From contig URST01000009.1 of assembly GCA_900550585.1 (NCBI GenBank), positions 1 through 45,019 on the forward strand: a stretch of 45,019 bases of DNA. Reading direction: 5' to 3'. The notes below the pieces were generated by a model. It saw nothing but the letters and a program-made list of their open reading frames with translations, did no database searches and was not told the DNA's origin. Position numbers and translations under genes: made by a program. The stretch's first letter is position 1. Each line of letters opens with the position of its first letter. Shown here in pieces: positions 23,304 to 31,527 of the stretch. This DNA is from an uncultured Eubacteriales bacterium (lineage in GTDB: Bacteria > Bacillota > Clostridia > Oscillospirales > Oscillospiraceae).

Positions 23304-24364
23304 GCCGTCTTGGTATCAATTTTCACACTGAACCTTCGGGATTCTGAAACGGTTACATACTGCTCGTAAATATCAGGGTGGTCCAGCTTCAGCCGTATCA
23401 GATTGTCTTTGTCAATGCCGGGCGTTCTCACTGGATTGTAGGTGACAATATAGTTCACCCCATCCTGTTGGCAAACGGCCTTGCAGCTCTTGCCCATTTC
23501 CGCAACCAGCGCCGCCTTCAGCCGCTTCATATCCGCCTCGATCTCTTTGCTGCCTGCTTCCGTGAGTTTCTTCTGCTCTTGGAGCTGGAGATAGCGCATC
23601 AATTTGGCTGTCAGGCTCAAATCAAGCGTTACAACGGGGGCATCCTGATCCGCGGAGCCCGTATGCCGGCGCACGCTTTCAAGCACCAGATCACCATCTT
23701 CGGTATAAGGCGGCGGCGTCCTGGTAAGAACATGGTTTTCCCAGAAATACTGCTCCAGGAAAATCATCTCCTCCTCATAGGACTCATCCCGCCGGATTTC
23801 ACGAATAATGGTTTCTTCCTCGTTGTTGCCATACAGGCAGCAGAAGAAGCAGCGATCCACATTCATGACAGCCATATAGTGCCGCCCTTGGGTTTCATAA
23901 TAGACGGGAACAGTTTCTTCACCGTTTAGCCACCAGTTATCCCTTGCGTTATAATTTGTCGTTTTAATCTCCAGAATTGCGGTACTGCCATCCGGCAATT
24001 CCACAAAATAGTCCACATCGGCCAGCATCCACGAATACTGTGGGTGCTGGAACATTTTTTTGATCTGATAGACCTTGTACCCTGTGCGGTGTTGGAATAT
24101 CTTCGCCACCAACGGCTCCAACAGGTGCCCCATTTCCAGAGCAACCCAGTTGTCCTCATTATCTTCGACCGCTACAATATTCAACTTGTCAAAGTAGAGG
24201 TCTCTTGCCGTCCGCCAGGGTGAAATTCCCAGCAGAGCCGCCACATCACTGCCGCCAATCCCTTTCCGGCGGTATGCAAGCCATTTCTCTTCGGACAGGC
24301 CCGCCGTTTCCACCAAAATTTGGGGTTGACTTCGCTTTTCGGCGGCTACATTGCTCGCCGGCAT
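23300..24364 (-). CDS. YqaJ-type viral recombinase exonuclease
   Basis: The protein has 354 residues from the ATG at 24364, with GGAGGGGG 8 nt upstream. The YqaJ domain fills residues 20-200: WLAYRRKGIGGSDVAALLGI, then ALEMGHLLEPLVAKIFQHRTG (conserved Glu), then MLADVDYFVELPDGSTAILEIKTT (Asp and the E-x-K of the PD-(D/E)XK nuclease) and YETQGRHYMAVM. The family includes the lambda exonuclease-like 5'-3' DNases of phages, which produce single strands for an annealing protein; a candidate for that partner lies two genes downstream. The C-terminal 100 residues contain a helical part (QLQEQKKLTEAGSKEIEADM) that may bind the partner. It is the first large gene of the operon. Confidence 0.9.
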   Translation of the reverse strand: MPASNVAAEKRSQPQILVETAGLSEEKWLAYRRKGIGGSDVAALLGISPWRTARDLYFDKLNIVAVEDNEDNWVALEMGHLLEPLVAKIFQHRTGYKVYQIKKMFQHPQYSWMLADVDYFVELPDGSTAILEIKTTNYNARDNWWLNGEETVPVYYETQGRHYMAVMNVDRCFFCCLYGNNEEETIIREIRRDESYEEEMIFLEQYFWENHVLTRTPPPYTEDGDLVLESVRRHTGSADQDAPVVTLDLSLTAKLMRYLQLQEQKKLTEAGSKEIEADMKRLKAALVAEMGKSCKAVCQQDGVNYIVTYNPVRTPGIDKDNLIRLKLDHPDIYEQYVTVSESRRFSVKIDTKTA

Positions 24365-24366
24365 CT

Positions 24367-24519
24367 TTAGCACCCCCTCCGTGTTCGGCGGGGAATAGCG
24401 TGTACTCGAATCATTGGACTATGGACTTGGCTGGATTTGGGCACCTTCTGATGCTGCCAGTTCTCCAAAGGCCATTTCCTTTTTGCCCTAGGCTCCTGCC
24501 TTCGCTTTTTTACATTCAT
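24367..24519 (-). CDS. possible small basic protein at the operon front
   Basis: The frame codes for 50 residues (MNVKKRRQEPRAKRKWPLEN and so on), very basic. Its ATG at 24519 has AGGCAGGT 7-8 nt ahead. It ends 2 nt before the start of the YqaJ gene, over that gene's ribosome site, so it would be coupled to it. No family is recognised. It could be a true small protein or a leader peptide that controls access to the yqaJ start. The weak ribosome site and lack of homology keep confidence low. Confidence 0.35.
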   Translation of the reverse strand: MNVKKRRQEPRAKRKWPLENWQHQKVPKSSQVHSPMIRVHAIPRRTRRGC

Positions 24520-24582
24520 GCGTGTTACCTGCCTTTCTGTAGTTTGATATATCCTCAAAGCCGTTTCCGGCATTTGGGCGAC

Positions 24583-24653
24583 AAAAAAGCGAGCATGACA
24601 AAGGGCAAAACGCCTGTTGTCCATAGTTGCCTATGAACCAATGTCATCCTCGC
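24583..24653 (-). terminator. terminator 2 in the leader, branched stem
   Basis: On the minus strand, GCGAG and ATGACA pair with TGTCAT and CTCGC around a single G-G mismatch, and six U follow at 24588-24583. The enclosed sequence folds into CATAG-GCAA-CTATG (24622-24635, GNRA loop) and a second short GC stem, giving a three-way junction. This is more elaborate than a common terminator and may be a ligand or protein binding element. Confidence 0.6.
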
Positions 24654-24675
24654 TGATGGGGAAACCCCGAAAAAT

Positions 24676-24699
24676 AAAAAAAGCCAGTAATATACTGGC
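24676..24699 (-). terminator. terminator 1 in the leader
   Basis: GCCAGTA and TACTGGC flank a 3-nt loop; the stem is followed by TTTTTTTATTTTT on the minus strand, a textbook intrinsic terminator. It lies about 130 nt after the predicted transcription start and before any coding sequence, so full-length operon mRNA requires read-through. Confidence 0.75.
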
Positions 24700-24833
24700 C
24701 CGAATGGGCGCAGCAATACTACTGGCACAAATACAATCTTAACTGCGTGTGCAATGCAGGGCTTTGAGCCTTGCCGTACAGATACAAGATCTGTATCCCA
24801 CATGGGGAACGCACAAAAATCAATTACAAGTAC

Positions 24834-24862
24834 AGGATAGCACAATATATTGATTTAGTCAA
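24834..24862 (-). promoter_or_regulatory. main promoter of the 20-kb operon
   Basis: On the minus strand, -35 TTGACT (24857-24862) is exactly 17 bp from -10 TATCCT (24834-24839). It is the best promoter upstream of the exonuclease gene and predicts transcription from about 24827. Confidence 0.65.
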
Positions 24863-24972
24863 GAATGAATATCTATATTTGGTGTTTCGGGCGCGTGCTT
24901 TTACTTTCTCAAAAGTTTTTGAGAAAGCATGTAATGTGTGCAGAAATTCCTGCACCATTTTCCTATTTATAG

Positions 24973-25015
24973 GGCGTACAGATATAGCAGGATGTTCCAT
25001 GCTGATCTGTACGCC
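24973..25015. repeat. 11-bp inverted repeat between operon and excisionase genes
   Basis: GGCGTACAGAT (24973-24983) is perfectly inverted at 25005-25015. The centre folds further (AGCA, GGA, TGT, TCC, TGCT). The string CGTACAGATA occurs again at 24775-24784, also followed by an inverted ATCTGTA. Regulator or integrase arm-type binding are possible roles. The rest of the 440-bp gap from 24865 to 25304 shows only the xis promoter; I see no gene in it. Confidence 0.5.
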
Positions 25016-25220
25016 TTTGTACTTTGAAAAAAGAATAACTCTGTTTCAGGGGTTATACAGGGAGCGCGGATAGTGTGCGGAGACTTTGTGTGCTCACCCA
25101 CGGTTGAAATACTGCATAGCAGGCCCTGGCAATACGCGGCGGAAAGCCCCGGCGCAGGAAGTGACCTGGGACAGCTTACTTAAATATTTGGAATCGAACG
25201 CCTTGTTTTTTACTTTTTTG

Positions 25221-25249
25221 TTGATGTGGCGGCAGAGAAAGCGTATATG
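25221..25249 (+). promoter_or_regulatory. promoter of the xis-int genes
   Basis: TTGATG (25221-25226) and TATATG (25244-25249) are 17 bp apart, about 55 bp upstream of the excisionase GTG. The -10 is imperfect, so this promoter is probable rather than certain. Confidence 0.5.
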
Positions 25250-25304
25250 ATATATGTAGGGAATCGTAGGCTTCTTTGTCGGCCACACAGAAAGGAGGCT
25301 ATTC

Positions 25305-25514
25305 GTGGCTGATAAACAATTTCTTGAAAACACAGATCGGAATAATGCAGAAAAACGGAGCTATTCCGTTTCAGAGGCTGCTGAGATCCTGGGCGTCAGC
25401 AAACGCTCCATTTATAACCTGTGCGCCAGCGGAGCATTCAAATCTGTACGCATAGGGACTAAATTGAGGATTTCCAGAAAGTCCTTTGACGAATGGCTTG
25501 ATGGTTCCGATTGA
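25305..25514 (+). CDS. xis: excisionase-like HTH protein
   Basis: The protein has 69 residues, starting at a GTG with AGGAGG 7 nt upstream. After a short hydrophilic lead, residues 18-66 form the winged helix typical of the excisionase/MerR-like DNA-binding family: YSVSEAAEILGVSKRSIYNL, then GAFKSVRIGTKLRISRKSFDEWL. In Tn916-type and phage systems such proteins bend the attachment-site DNA and direct the integrase towards excision. It lies 21 bp before the integrase on the same strand, which is the normal arrangement. It could also act as a regulator of int. Confidence 0.85.
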   Translation: MADKQFLENTDRNNAEKRSYSVSEAAEILGVSKRSIYNLCASGAFKSVRIGTKLRISRKSFDEWLDGSD

Positions 25515-25535
25515 TTTGGAAGGGAGCCTACAACT

Positions 25536-26966
25536 ATGGCATCAATACAGAAACGCGGTAAGAAATATGCTGTTGTCTACACCTATGATGACTCAAAAGG
25601 TGAGAAGAAACAGAAGTGGGAAACTTTTATAACCAAAAAAGAGGCGTTGAAGCGGAAAGCCGCGGTGGAAAATGAGATCAATAACGGCACTTTTATTCCG
25701 CCCAGTGAACTGACCGTAAAAGATTTTCTGCGAGACTTTGTAGAACTATATGGAACCAAAAGATGGGGACTGTCTGTTTATGCTTCTAATAATGGCTTAA
25801 TCAGCAATTACATTAACCCGTTGATTGGGGACGAAATTGTGCAGGACATCAATCGCAGGTCAGTGGACCAATTCATCCAGAAGCTGCAGAAAACGCCTCC
25901 AATCGAAACTCCATACAGACATGCACGGACAGACTTTGTTACGCCATGCACCATTGAAAAGATTATTAAGCTGATGCGCTGTGCATTTCATCAGGCTGTC
26001 CGCTGGGACATTATTGGTAAAAATCCGTTCGAGGATGCAATCTTGCCCAAGCGGGAGAAAAAGGTCAGAGCCATCTGGACTGCCGATATTATTCGAGATG
26101 CTCTCAACCACTGCTCGGATGGAAAGCTGTATGTCGCAATCAACCTGGCCTTTGCCTGCTCCATGCGGATGGGCGAAATCACCGGCCTTACATGGGACTG
26201 TGTTCATATATCAGATGAAGAAATCGCTCGGGATGATGCCTTCGTCTGGATTGAAAAAGAGCTGGCCCGTGTTGACCAGAAGGCTATCAACGCAGTTGGC
26301 GAAAAGGACATCCTCTTTGTATTCCCGCGCTTGATGGGCGGGAAGTCTTCTACGCGGCTCGTTTTGAAAAAGCCTAAAACAGAAAGCAGCATTCGTAAGG
26401 TTTGGATTCCGCGAACTCTTGCCTTTATCTTGCGGGAATGGAAAGAGAAGCAGGACAAGCTCAAGGAGTTTATGGGCGATGACTATATCGACTACAATCT
26501 GGTTTTGGCGCAGGAAACGGGCCGCCCCTGTGAAGATCGGATTATTGGAAATCAGTTTGAACGATTGAAAAAATCCGCTGGTCTTCCAAATGTTGTTTTT
26601 CATTCTCTCCGTCACTCCAGCACAACTTATAAGCTGAAAATCAATAAGGGAGATGTTAAGGCAACGCAGGGTGATACCGGTCATGCACAAAGCGACATGG
26701 TTACCCAAGTTTACGCACACATCTTGGATGAGGATCGGAAGGTCAACGCCCAGAAATTCGAAATGGCCTTTTATGCGAACGCGGATTTGCGTGGCGTTGA
26801 GCAAAGGCTTCGCGCAGAAAGCGCCGTTGCTGAACCTGACTCTGAAATTCTGCTGAAGCAATTGGAGGCTAAACCCGAACTCATGGATGCCTTCACGAAA
26901 AAGTTTGTTGAGCAGTATGGAGAACAGATTATGAATCAGTTAGCAAAAAAACTGATTGGTGCATAA
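25536..26966 (+). CDS. int: tyrosine site-specific integrase, Tn916/phage type
   Basis: The protein has 476 residues. It begins with a small arm-binding domain (MASIQKRGKKYAVVYTYDDS), then a SAM-like core-binding domain (LTVKDFLRDFVELYG to about residue 150) and the catalytic domain. Active-site residues are visible in order: Arg about 211 (CSMRMGEITGLTW), H-x-x-R about 355-358 (HSLRHSS), His in TGHAQSDM about 383, and the nucleophile Tyr about 393 (TQVYAHIL). The insert of about 50 residues between the first Arg and HxxR is larger than in lambda Int but fits this subfamily. It probably recombines at the CTCCTAA anticodon-loop sequence of the tRNA-Arg genes just downstream. The C-terminal 80 residues are an acidic/helical extension. 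Confidence 0.95.
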   Translation: MASIQKRGKKYAVVYTYDDSKGEKKQKWETFITKKEALKRKAAVENEINNGTFIPPSELTVKDFLRDFVELYGTKRWGLSVYASNNGLISNYINPLIGDEIVQDINRRSVDQFIQKLQKTPPIETPYRHARTDFVTPCTIEKIIKLMRCAFHQAVRWDIIGKNPFEDAILPKREKKVRAIWTADIIRDALNHCSDGKLYVAINLAFACSMRMGEITGLTWDCVHISDEEIARDDAFVWIEKELARVDQKAINAVGEKDILFVFPRLMGGKSSTRLVLKKPKTESSIRKVWIPRTLAFILREWKEKQDKLKEFMGDDYIDYNLVLAQETGRPCEDRIIGNQFERLKKSAGLPNVVFHSLRHSSTTYKLKINKGDVKATQGDTGHAQSDMVTQVYAHILDEDRKVNAQKFEMAFYANADLRGVEQRLRAESAVAEPDSEILLKQLEAKPELMDAFTKKFVEQYGEQIMNQLAKKLIGA

Positions 26967-27007
26967 ATACACAGGAAAGCATGAGACGACATAAAACGCT
27001 GCGGCAG

Positions 27008-27035
27008 TGCTCATTAGCAAAATGAGCAGTTTTTT
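27008..27035 (+). terminator. terminator of int
   Basis: TGCTCAT (27008-27014) pairs with ATGAGCA (27022-27028) across a 7-nt loop, followed by G and six T. It lies about 40 bp after the int stop. Confidence 0.8.
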
Positions 27036-27164
27036 CAAGTTTGGCATAAAAATCGTTCGAGTCCTGTGATGGAAATTTGAGCAGATGGGAGTAAGAAGTC
27101 TCCACTCTAACCAATGATAAAAAGGAAATCTGTTCTAATCCTCGTAGCGAAAAAAGATAAGGAA

Positions 27165-27194
27165 AATGCCGCAACCTCTTGCGGTTACGGCATT
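27165..27194 (-). terminator. terminator downstream of tRNA-Arg
   Basis: The 12-nt arms (27165-27176 and 27183-27194) are complementary apart from one G-T pair, with a 6-nt loop. On the minus strand a U-rich stretch follows. It begins 5 nt after the 3' end of the intact tRNA. Confidence 0.65.
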
Positions 27195-27199
27195 TATGG

Positions 27200-27273
27200 C
27201 GTCCCCGGGCAGATTTGAACTGCCGGCCCCACGCTTAGGAGGCGTGTGCTCTATCCAACTGAGCTACGGAGAC
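27200..27273 (-). tRNA. tRNA-Arg(CCT), intact
   Basis: All arms form: acceptor GTCTCCG/CGGGGAC (one T-G pair), D arm GCTC/GAGC, anticodon arm CACGC-CTCCTAA-GCGTG giving anticodon CCT, 5-nt variable region, T arm GGCAG-TTCAAAT-CTGCC, discriminator G. The length is 74 nt and CCA is not encoded. It lies between the integrase and two truncated copies, so it is probably carried by the element itself and stands in for the broken host gene. Confidence 0.92.
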
Positions 27274-27337
27274 ATATTCGATTTTTCATGGTCAAGGATG
27301 GAGCGATCCGCCTCCCAGGACTTTGATGACCTGATTA

Positions 27338-27376
27338 TTAGGAGGCGACCGCTCTATCCAACTGAGCTACGGGGGC
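27338..27376 (-). pseudogene. tRNA-Arg(CCT) 5' half, broken after the anticodon loop
   Basis: Acceptor strand GCCCCCG, D arm and the 5' side of the anticodon arm (GTCGC) up to CTCCTAA are normal. The bases that follow (TAATC) cannot pair with GTCGC and no matching T arm or acceptor strand follows. The 3' part (27300-27337) has a decayed T-arm look (CAGG, CCTG). The break sits at the same base as in the third copy, so it marks a recombination site and not random decay. Confidence 0.75.
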
Positions 27377-27430
27377 TTATACAGAAAATATTCAATTTTG
27401 CAGAGCTCCAGGATTCGAACGATTCGATTT

Positions 27431-27469
27431 TTAGGAGGCGGACGCTCTATCCGGCTGAGCTACAGACGC
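27431..27469 (-). pseudogene. second tRNA-Arg(CCT) 5' half, probably the original host gene
   Basis: GCGTCTG, a D arm with CCGG and TCCGC up to CTCCTAA are intact; AAATC follows where GCGGA is expected. The sequence after it contains GTTCGAATCC, a T-loop-like string, but its stem does not pair. It lies on the chromosomal side, nearest to typA, and its D loop differs from the other two copies, so it is the best candidate for the original target. Between this and the typA promoter (27470-27629) I see nothing else. Confidence 0.75.
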
Positions 27470-27629
27470 ATATCGTGAAATCGCGGGGAGACCGGCGGCG
27501 CTGGGAATTGCTGCCTGTGCGTGGGAGGACGCCCTGTCACCCTGCGCCGCGGAGAGGGTGCAGAAAGTATTGTAACCCACGGGAGGAGGATTGTCAACGG
27601 CGGAGGAAAGAAAAAGTTGTGGAAAAGGC

Positions 27630-27658
27630 TTGCATTCGATACTTTGAGAGCATATAAT
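27630..27658 (+). promoter_or_regulatory. promoter of typA
   Basis: TTGCAT (27630-27635), 17 bp, then TATAAT (27653-27658). It is close to the consensus and about 45 bp upstream of the TTG start codon of typA. Confidence 0.8.
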
Positions 27659-27702
27659 ACAAAGGTTAGTGAATTTATACCCGAGAGAAAGGGGTCTTAC
27701 CT

Positions 27703-29535
<1,833 letters not shown>

Positions 29536-29543
29536 GTTCTATC

Positions 29544-29576
29544 AACCAAAAGACCGGCTTTGCCGGTCTTTTGGTT
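29544..29576 (+). terminator. terminator of typA
   Basis: The arms AACCAAAAGACCGGC and the inverted copy pair perfectly around TTT, with T-rich 3' sequence. It lies 9 bp after the typA stop. Confidence 0.9.
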
Positions 29577-29702
29577 TACATAACGATAAATGTCGCGCAG
29601 AAGTGACAGTTTGGAAGGCGTGATAGGTAGACTTTACAGGGCGGTTCTGGTAGGATAGAGCCACAAAGCGAAAGGCAAGACGGAAAAGGGAGGAGAGACG
29701 CT

Positions 29703-30227
29703 ATGGGCTTCGGAGAGAAATTGCAGGCGCTGCGAAAGGCGCGGGGATGGAGCCAGGAGGAGCTGGCGGGGCGGATCCATGTGTCCCGGCAGACGCTGTC
29801 CAAGTGGGAGAGCGGCGGCGCGGTACCGGATACGGAGAACGTCATCGCGCTGAGCCGGCTGTTCGGCGTCAGCACGGACTATCTGCTGCTGACGGAGGGC
29901 GGAGCGGCGTCCACACCAATGACGGCAGCTCCGGCGGGGAAGAAGTGGCCTGTCATGCGGCGGGTGTGGCTGGTGGTCCTCCTTGCGGCGGTGCTGGCGC
30001 AGATCGGTCTGCGGATATGGGGCAGCGTGGCGATGGGACAGGGAGCCTACGGCGGCGGACAAATCTATGCTCAGGCGGCAACGGCGCTGTACTATCTGAA
30101 CGAGCGGTATAACCTGACGTGGCTGACGCTGCTGGTGTACGGCATGACCGTCGCCGGGTTCGTGGGCACGGTGTTGTATGAGCCGGTGCGGCGGTTCTGG
30201 CGGGAGAGCGTGCTGGGGGAGAAATAG
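29703..30227 (+). CDS. XRE-type HTH regulator with membrane segments
   Basis: The protein has 174 residues; the ATG follows GGGAGGAGAG. Residues 4-65 are a Cro/C1-type HTH (LQALRKARGWSQEELAGRIHVSRQTLSKWE, ending FGVSTDYLLLTEGG). A short linker leads to two hydrophobic segments (about residues 86-103 and 136-157), so the C-terminal half should lie in the membrane. This layout of HTH plus C-terminal membrane helices is common in clostridia; the membrane part may sense a signal. No target is evident: the next 700 bp hold no clear gene. Confidence 0.85.
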   Translation: MGFGEKLQALRKARGWSQEELAGRIHVSRQTLSKWESGGAVPDTENVIALSRLFGVSTDYLLLTEGGAASTPMTAAPAGKKWPVMRRVWLVVLLAAVLAQIGLRIWGSVAMGQGAYGGGQIYAQAATALYYLNERYNLTWLTLLVYGMTVAGFVGTVLYEPVRRFWRESVLGEK

Positions 30228-30319
30228 GGGCGGGGAATGCTCCGCGGCGTGCCGTGCTCCGCGCGGGTCACTGTCACTGTTGCGGTGCCCAAAATTTGCC
30301 ACTCGCTGACCTCGCTGCA

Positions 30320-30425
30320 TCCGCCACCGGCGGCGCTCGGCTCAATCCCCCCGGGGGCCCCATTTCTTTCAGCAGCGAAAGAAATGGGGGAAAGAACGCC
30401 GCCAAAAACCCATGGTTTTTGGATT
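30320..30425. repeat. intergenic repeat, left copy, with two hairpins
   Basis: The segment around 30330-30389 contains GGCGGCGCTCGG and GGGGGCCCCATTTCTTTC, which recur inverted at about 30760-30806. Two hairpins are perfect: CCCCATTTCTTTC with its complement (30358-30389, 6-nt loop) and CCAAAAACC-CAT-GGTTTTTGG (30402-30422). It is a non-coding, repeat-rich region of the kind scattered through GC-rich clostridial chromosomes. Confidence 0.6.
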
Positions 30426-30658
30426 TCCTTCCGCCGTTTGCCGGTGCGTTCTGATTCGTCCGAAATGTTGAATCGACGTATTTCTCTGCGCGCTGCCGCT
30501 TTTACTCTGAAATGTAGAAGAATGCCGTTCTATATTTTGCACGTTTAGCGGCAGCGGGGATAGACGCAGGTCAATGCCACATTTCGGGTGGTTTTTGCCC
30601 TGCCGTGTCCGTGCGGGACGCAGAGCAGCGAAGCACAGTGTGCGGGGCGCGGGCGGAT
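30426..30658. other. no gene seen between the two repeat copies
   Basis: I find no reading frame with a ribosome site and no RNA gene. The base composition falls around 30470-30550. The open frames on both strands lack start signals. Confidence 0.4.
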
Positions 30659-30659
30659 T

Positions 30660-30806
30660 TTCAAACCGCAGGTTTGAACGGCGTTTTTGGTCACTTTTGC
30701 CGCCGAGAGCAAAAGTGACCCGCGCCGGGGGTGCGGAATGTCCCTTGTCGCTGTTGAAAGAAATGGGGCCCCCGGAGGGAGCGATCCGAGCGCCGCAGGT
30801 GCGGGC
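30660..30806. repeat. intergenic repeat, right copy, inverted relative to the left
   Basis: GAAAGAAATGGGGCCCCCGG and the following CGAGCGCCGC are the inverted counterpart of the left copy. Hairpins TTCAAACC-GCA-GGTTTGAA (30660-30678) and GGTCACTTTTGC with its complement (30689-30720, 8-nt loop) precede it. Two inverted copies about 400 bp apart look like the ends of a small non-autonomous element or two independent dispersed repeats. Confidence 0.6.
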
Positions 30807-30845
30807 GGTTTATGTGGAGGGACTGCTATGGCACAGACATTGACA

Positions 30846-30901
30846 TAACGCATGCGTTACGTTGCCGGGCCCTTGACATTTCGCCTGCAGTGTGGTAAAA
30901 A
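30846..30901 (+). promoter_or_regulatory. promoter of the DUF2798 gene with an upstream palindrome
   Basis: TTGACA (30873-30878) and TAAAAA (30896-30901) are 17 bp apart. The perfect 14-bp palindrome TAACGCATGCGTTA (30846-30859) ends 13 bp before the -35, a position suited to an activator or repressor. Confidence 0.6.
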
Positions 30902-30915
30902 ATCAAAGACGCGTA

Positions 30916-30970
30916 GCGCACGAAGGTGCCTGCGAAGCGTATCGCCTTGCGGCGGTGCGCTTTTTATTTT
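30916..30970 (+). promoter_or_regulatory. terminator-like hairpin in the leader of the DUF2798 gene
   Basis: GCGCAC (30916-30921) pairs with GTGCGC (30955-30960) and TTTTTATTTTT follows directly. Inside, GCGA-AGCGTA-TCGC and AAGG/CCTT can form further helices. It lies between the promoter and the ribosome site, so it may be a conditional terminator. I match it to no known riboswitch class. Confidence 0.5.
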
Positions 30971-30987
30971 TATGGAGGAAAATCACA

Positions 30988-31485
30988 ATGCCAAAGAACA
31001 AAGCACAGGGGATCATTTTCGGACTCATCATGTCGTACAGCATGGCCATCGGCATGGAGATCTACAACAACGCCATCCAGCAGGGCGTCCATCTGCAGCC
31101 CGGCGGCTTTACCAACCTGACCTACGCCGTGGTGGGCAAAGCACTGGCGGAGGCGGCGTTCATGGGGGCGCTGGTCATGGTCATCTCCAGCCTGTGGGGC
31201 AACCGGCTGGGGGCGAAGCTGGCCGCGAGGGTCTGTGACCCGGCCAGAGACAACCCCTTCTTCTGCCGGCTGATGCGGCAGGCGGGGACGGTGATGGTCA
31301 TGTGCCCGTCCATGTGTCTGGCGGCCACGGTGATCTTCACCGTCATCATGGGCGGCGTACCGCTGGCGCAGGTGCCGGTGAAATGGTTCGGCACGCTGCT
31401 GAAGAACCTGCCCATGGCGTTTTTCTGGAACATGTTCGCGGCGGCGCCGTTCACCAACTGGGTATGCGGGAAGTTATTCCGATGA
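30988..31485 (+). CDS. DUF2798-like membrane protein
   Basis: The protein has 165 residues from the ATG at 30988, with GGAGG 9 nt upstream. There are four hydrophobic segments (about residues 8-24, 48-66, 98-118, 136-152), in keeping with an integral membrane protein. The motif IIFGLIMSYSMAIGMEIYN in the first helix and NLPMAFFWNMFAAAPFTNWV in the last fit the DUF2798 family, made of two repeats of a two-helix unit with conserved small residues. The function is unknown. Its own promoter, palindrome and leader hairpin suggest tight control. Confidence 0.75.
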   Translation: MPKNKAQGIIFGLIMSYSMAIGMEIYNNAIQQGVHLQPGGFTNLTYAVVGKALAEAAFMGALVMVISSLWGNRLGAKLAARVCDPARDNPFFCRLMRQAGTVMVMCPSMCLAATVIFTVIMGGVPLAQVPVKWFGTLLKNLPMAFFWNMFAAAPFTNWVCGKLFR

Positions 31486-31521
31486 AAAAGCAGCCTGTCC
31501 ACTGTGGACAGGCTGCTTTTT
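31485..31521. terminator. bidirectional terminator between DUF2798 and GH25 genes
   Basis: A 17-nt arm with AAAAAGCAGCCTGTCCA is perfectly inverted across a 3-nt loop, with A and T runs on the two sides. It serves both convergent genes. Confidence 0.9.
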
Positions 31522-31527
31522 GTGCGG

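Larger units (their letters stand above)
24520..24827 (-). ncRNA. structured operon leader with two tandem terminator-like hairpins
   Basis: The leader runs from the predicted start near 24827 to the first possible start codon, more than 300 nt. In order it has the hairpin GATACA-GATCT-TGTATC, then GGCT-CAA-AGCC, a first copy of GCCAGTA (24720-24726), GCCC-ATTC-GGGC, then terminator 1 (24679-24699) and terminator 2 (24583-24653) with a CATAG-GCAA-CTATG tetraloop hairpin inside. The first GCCAGTA can pair with the 3' arm of terminator 1 in place of the second copy. A 96-codon frame crosses most of this region (24555-24845), but its starts lack ribosome sites. I do not recognise a known riboswitch class. 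Confidence 0.55.

Noticed and set aside
24555..24845. 96-codon hydrophobic reading frame across the operon leader
   Set aside because: It begins upstream of or at the predicted transcription start, has no ribosome site, and its Phe-rich parts are simply the U-tracts of the terminators.
4795..27000. prophage interpretation of the element
   Set aside because: YqaJ-type exonuclease and the integrase occur in phages, but no terminase, portal, capsid, tail, holin or lysin gene is present, while ParM/ParR and PcfJ/PcfK point to a plasmid or conjugative background.
27300..27376. second tRNA-Arg as a functional tRNA
   Set aside because: The anticodon stem (GTCGC against TAATC), T stem and acceptor stem do not pair, so only the 5' half is a tRNA sequence.
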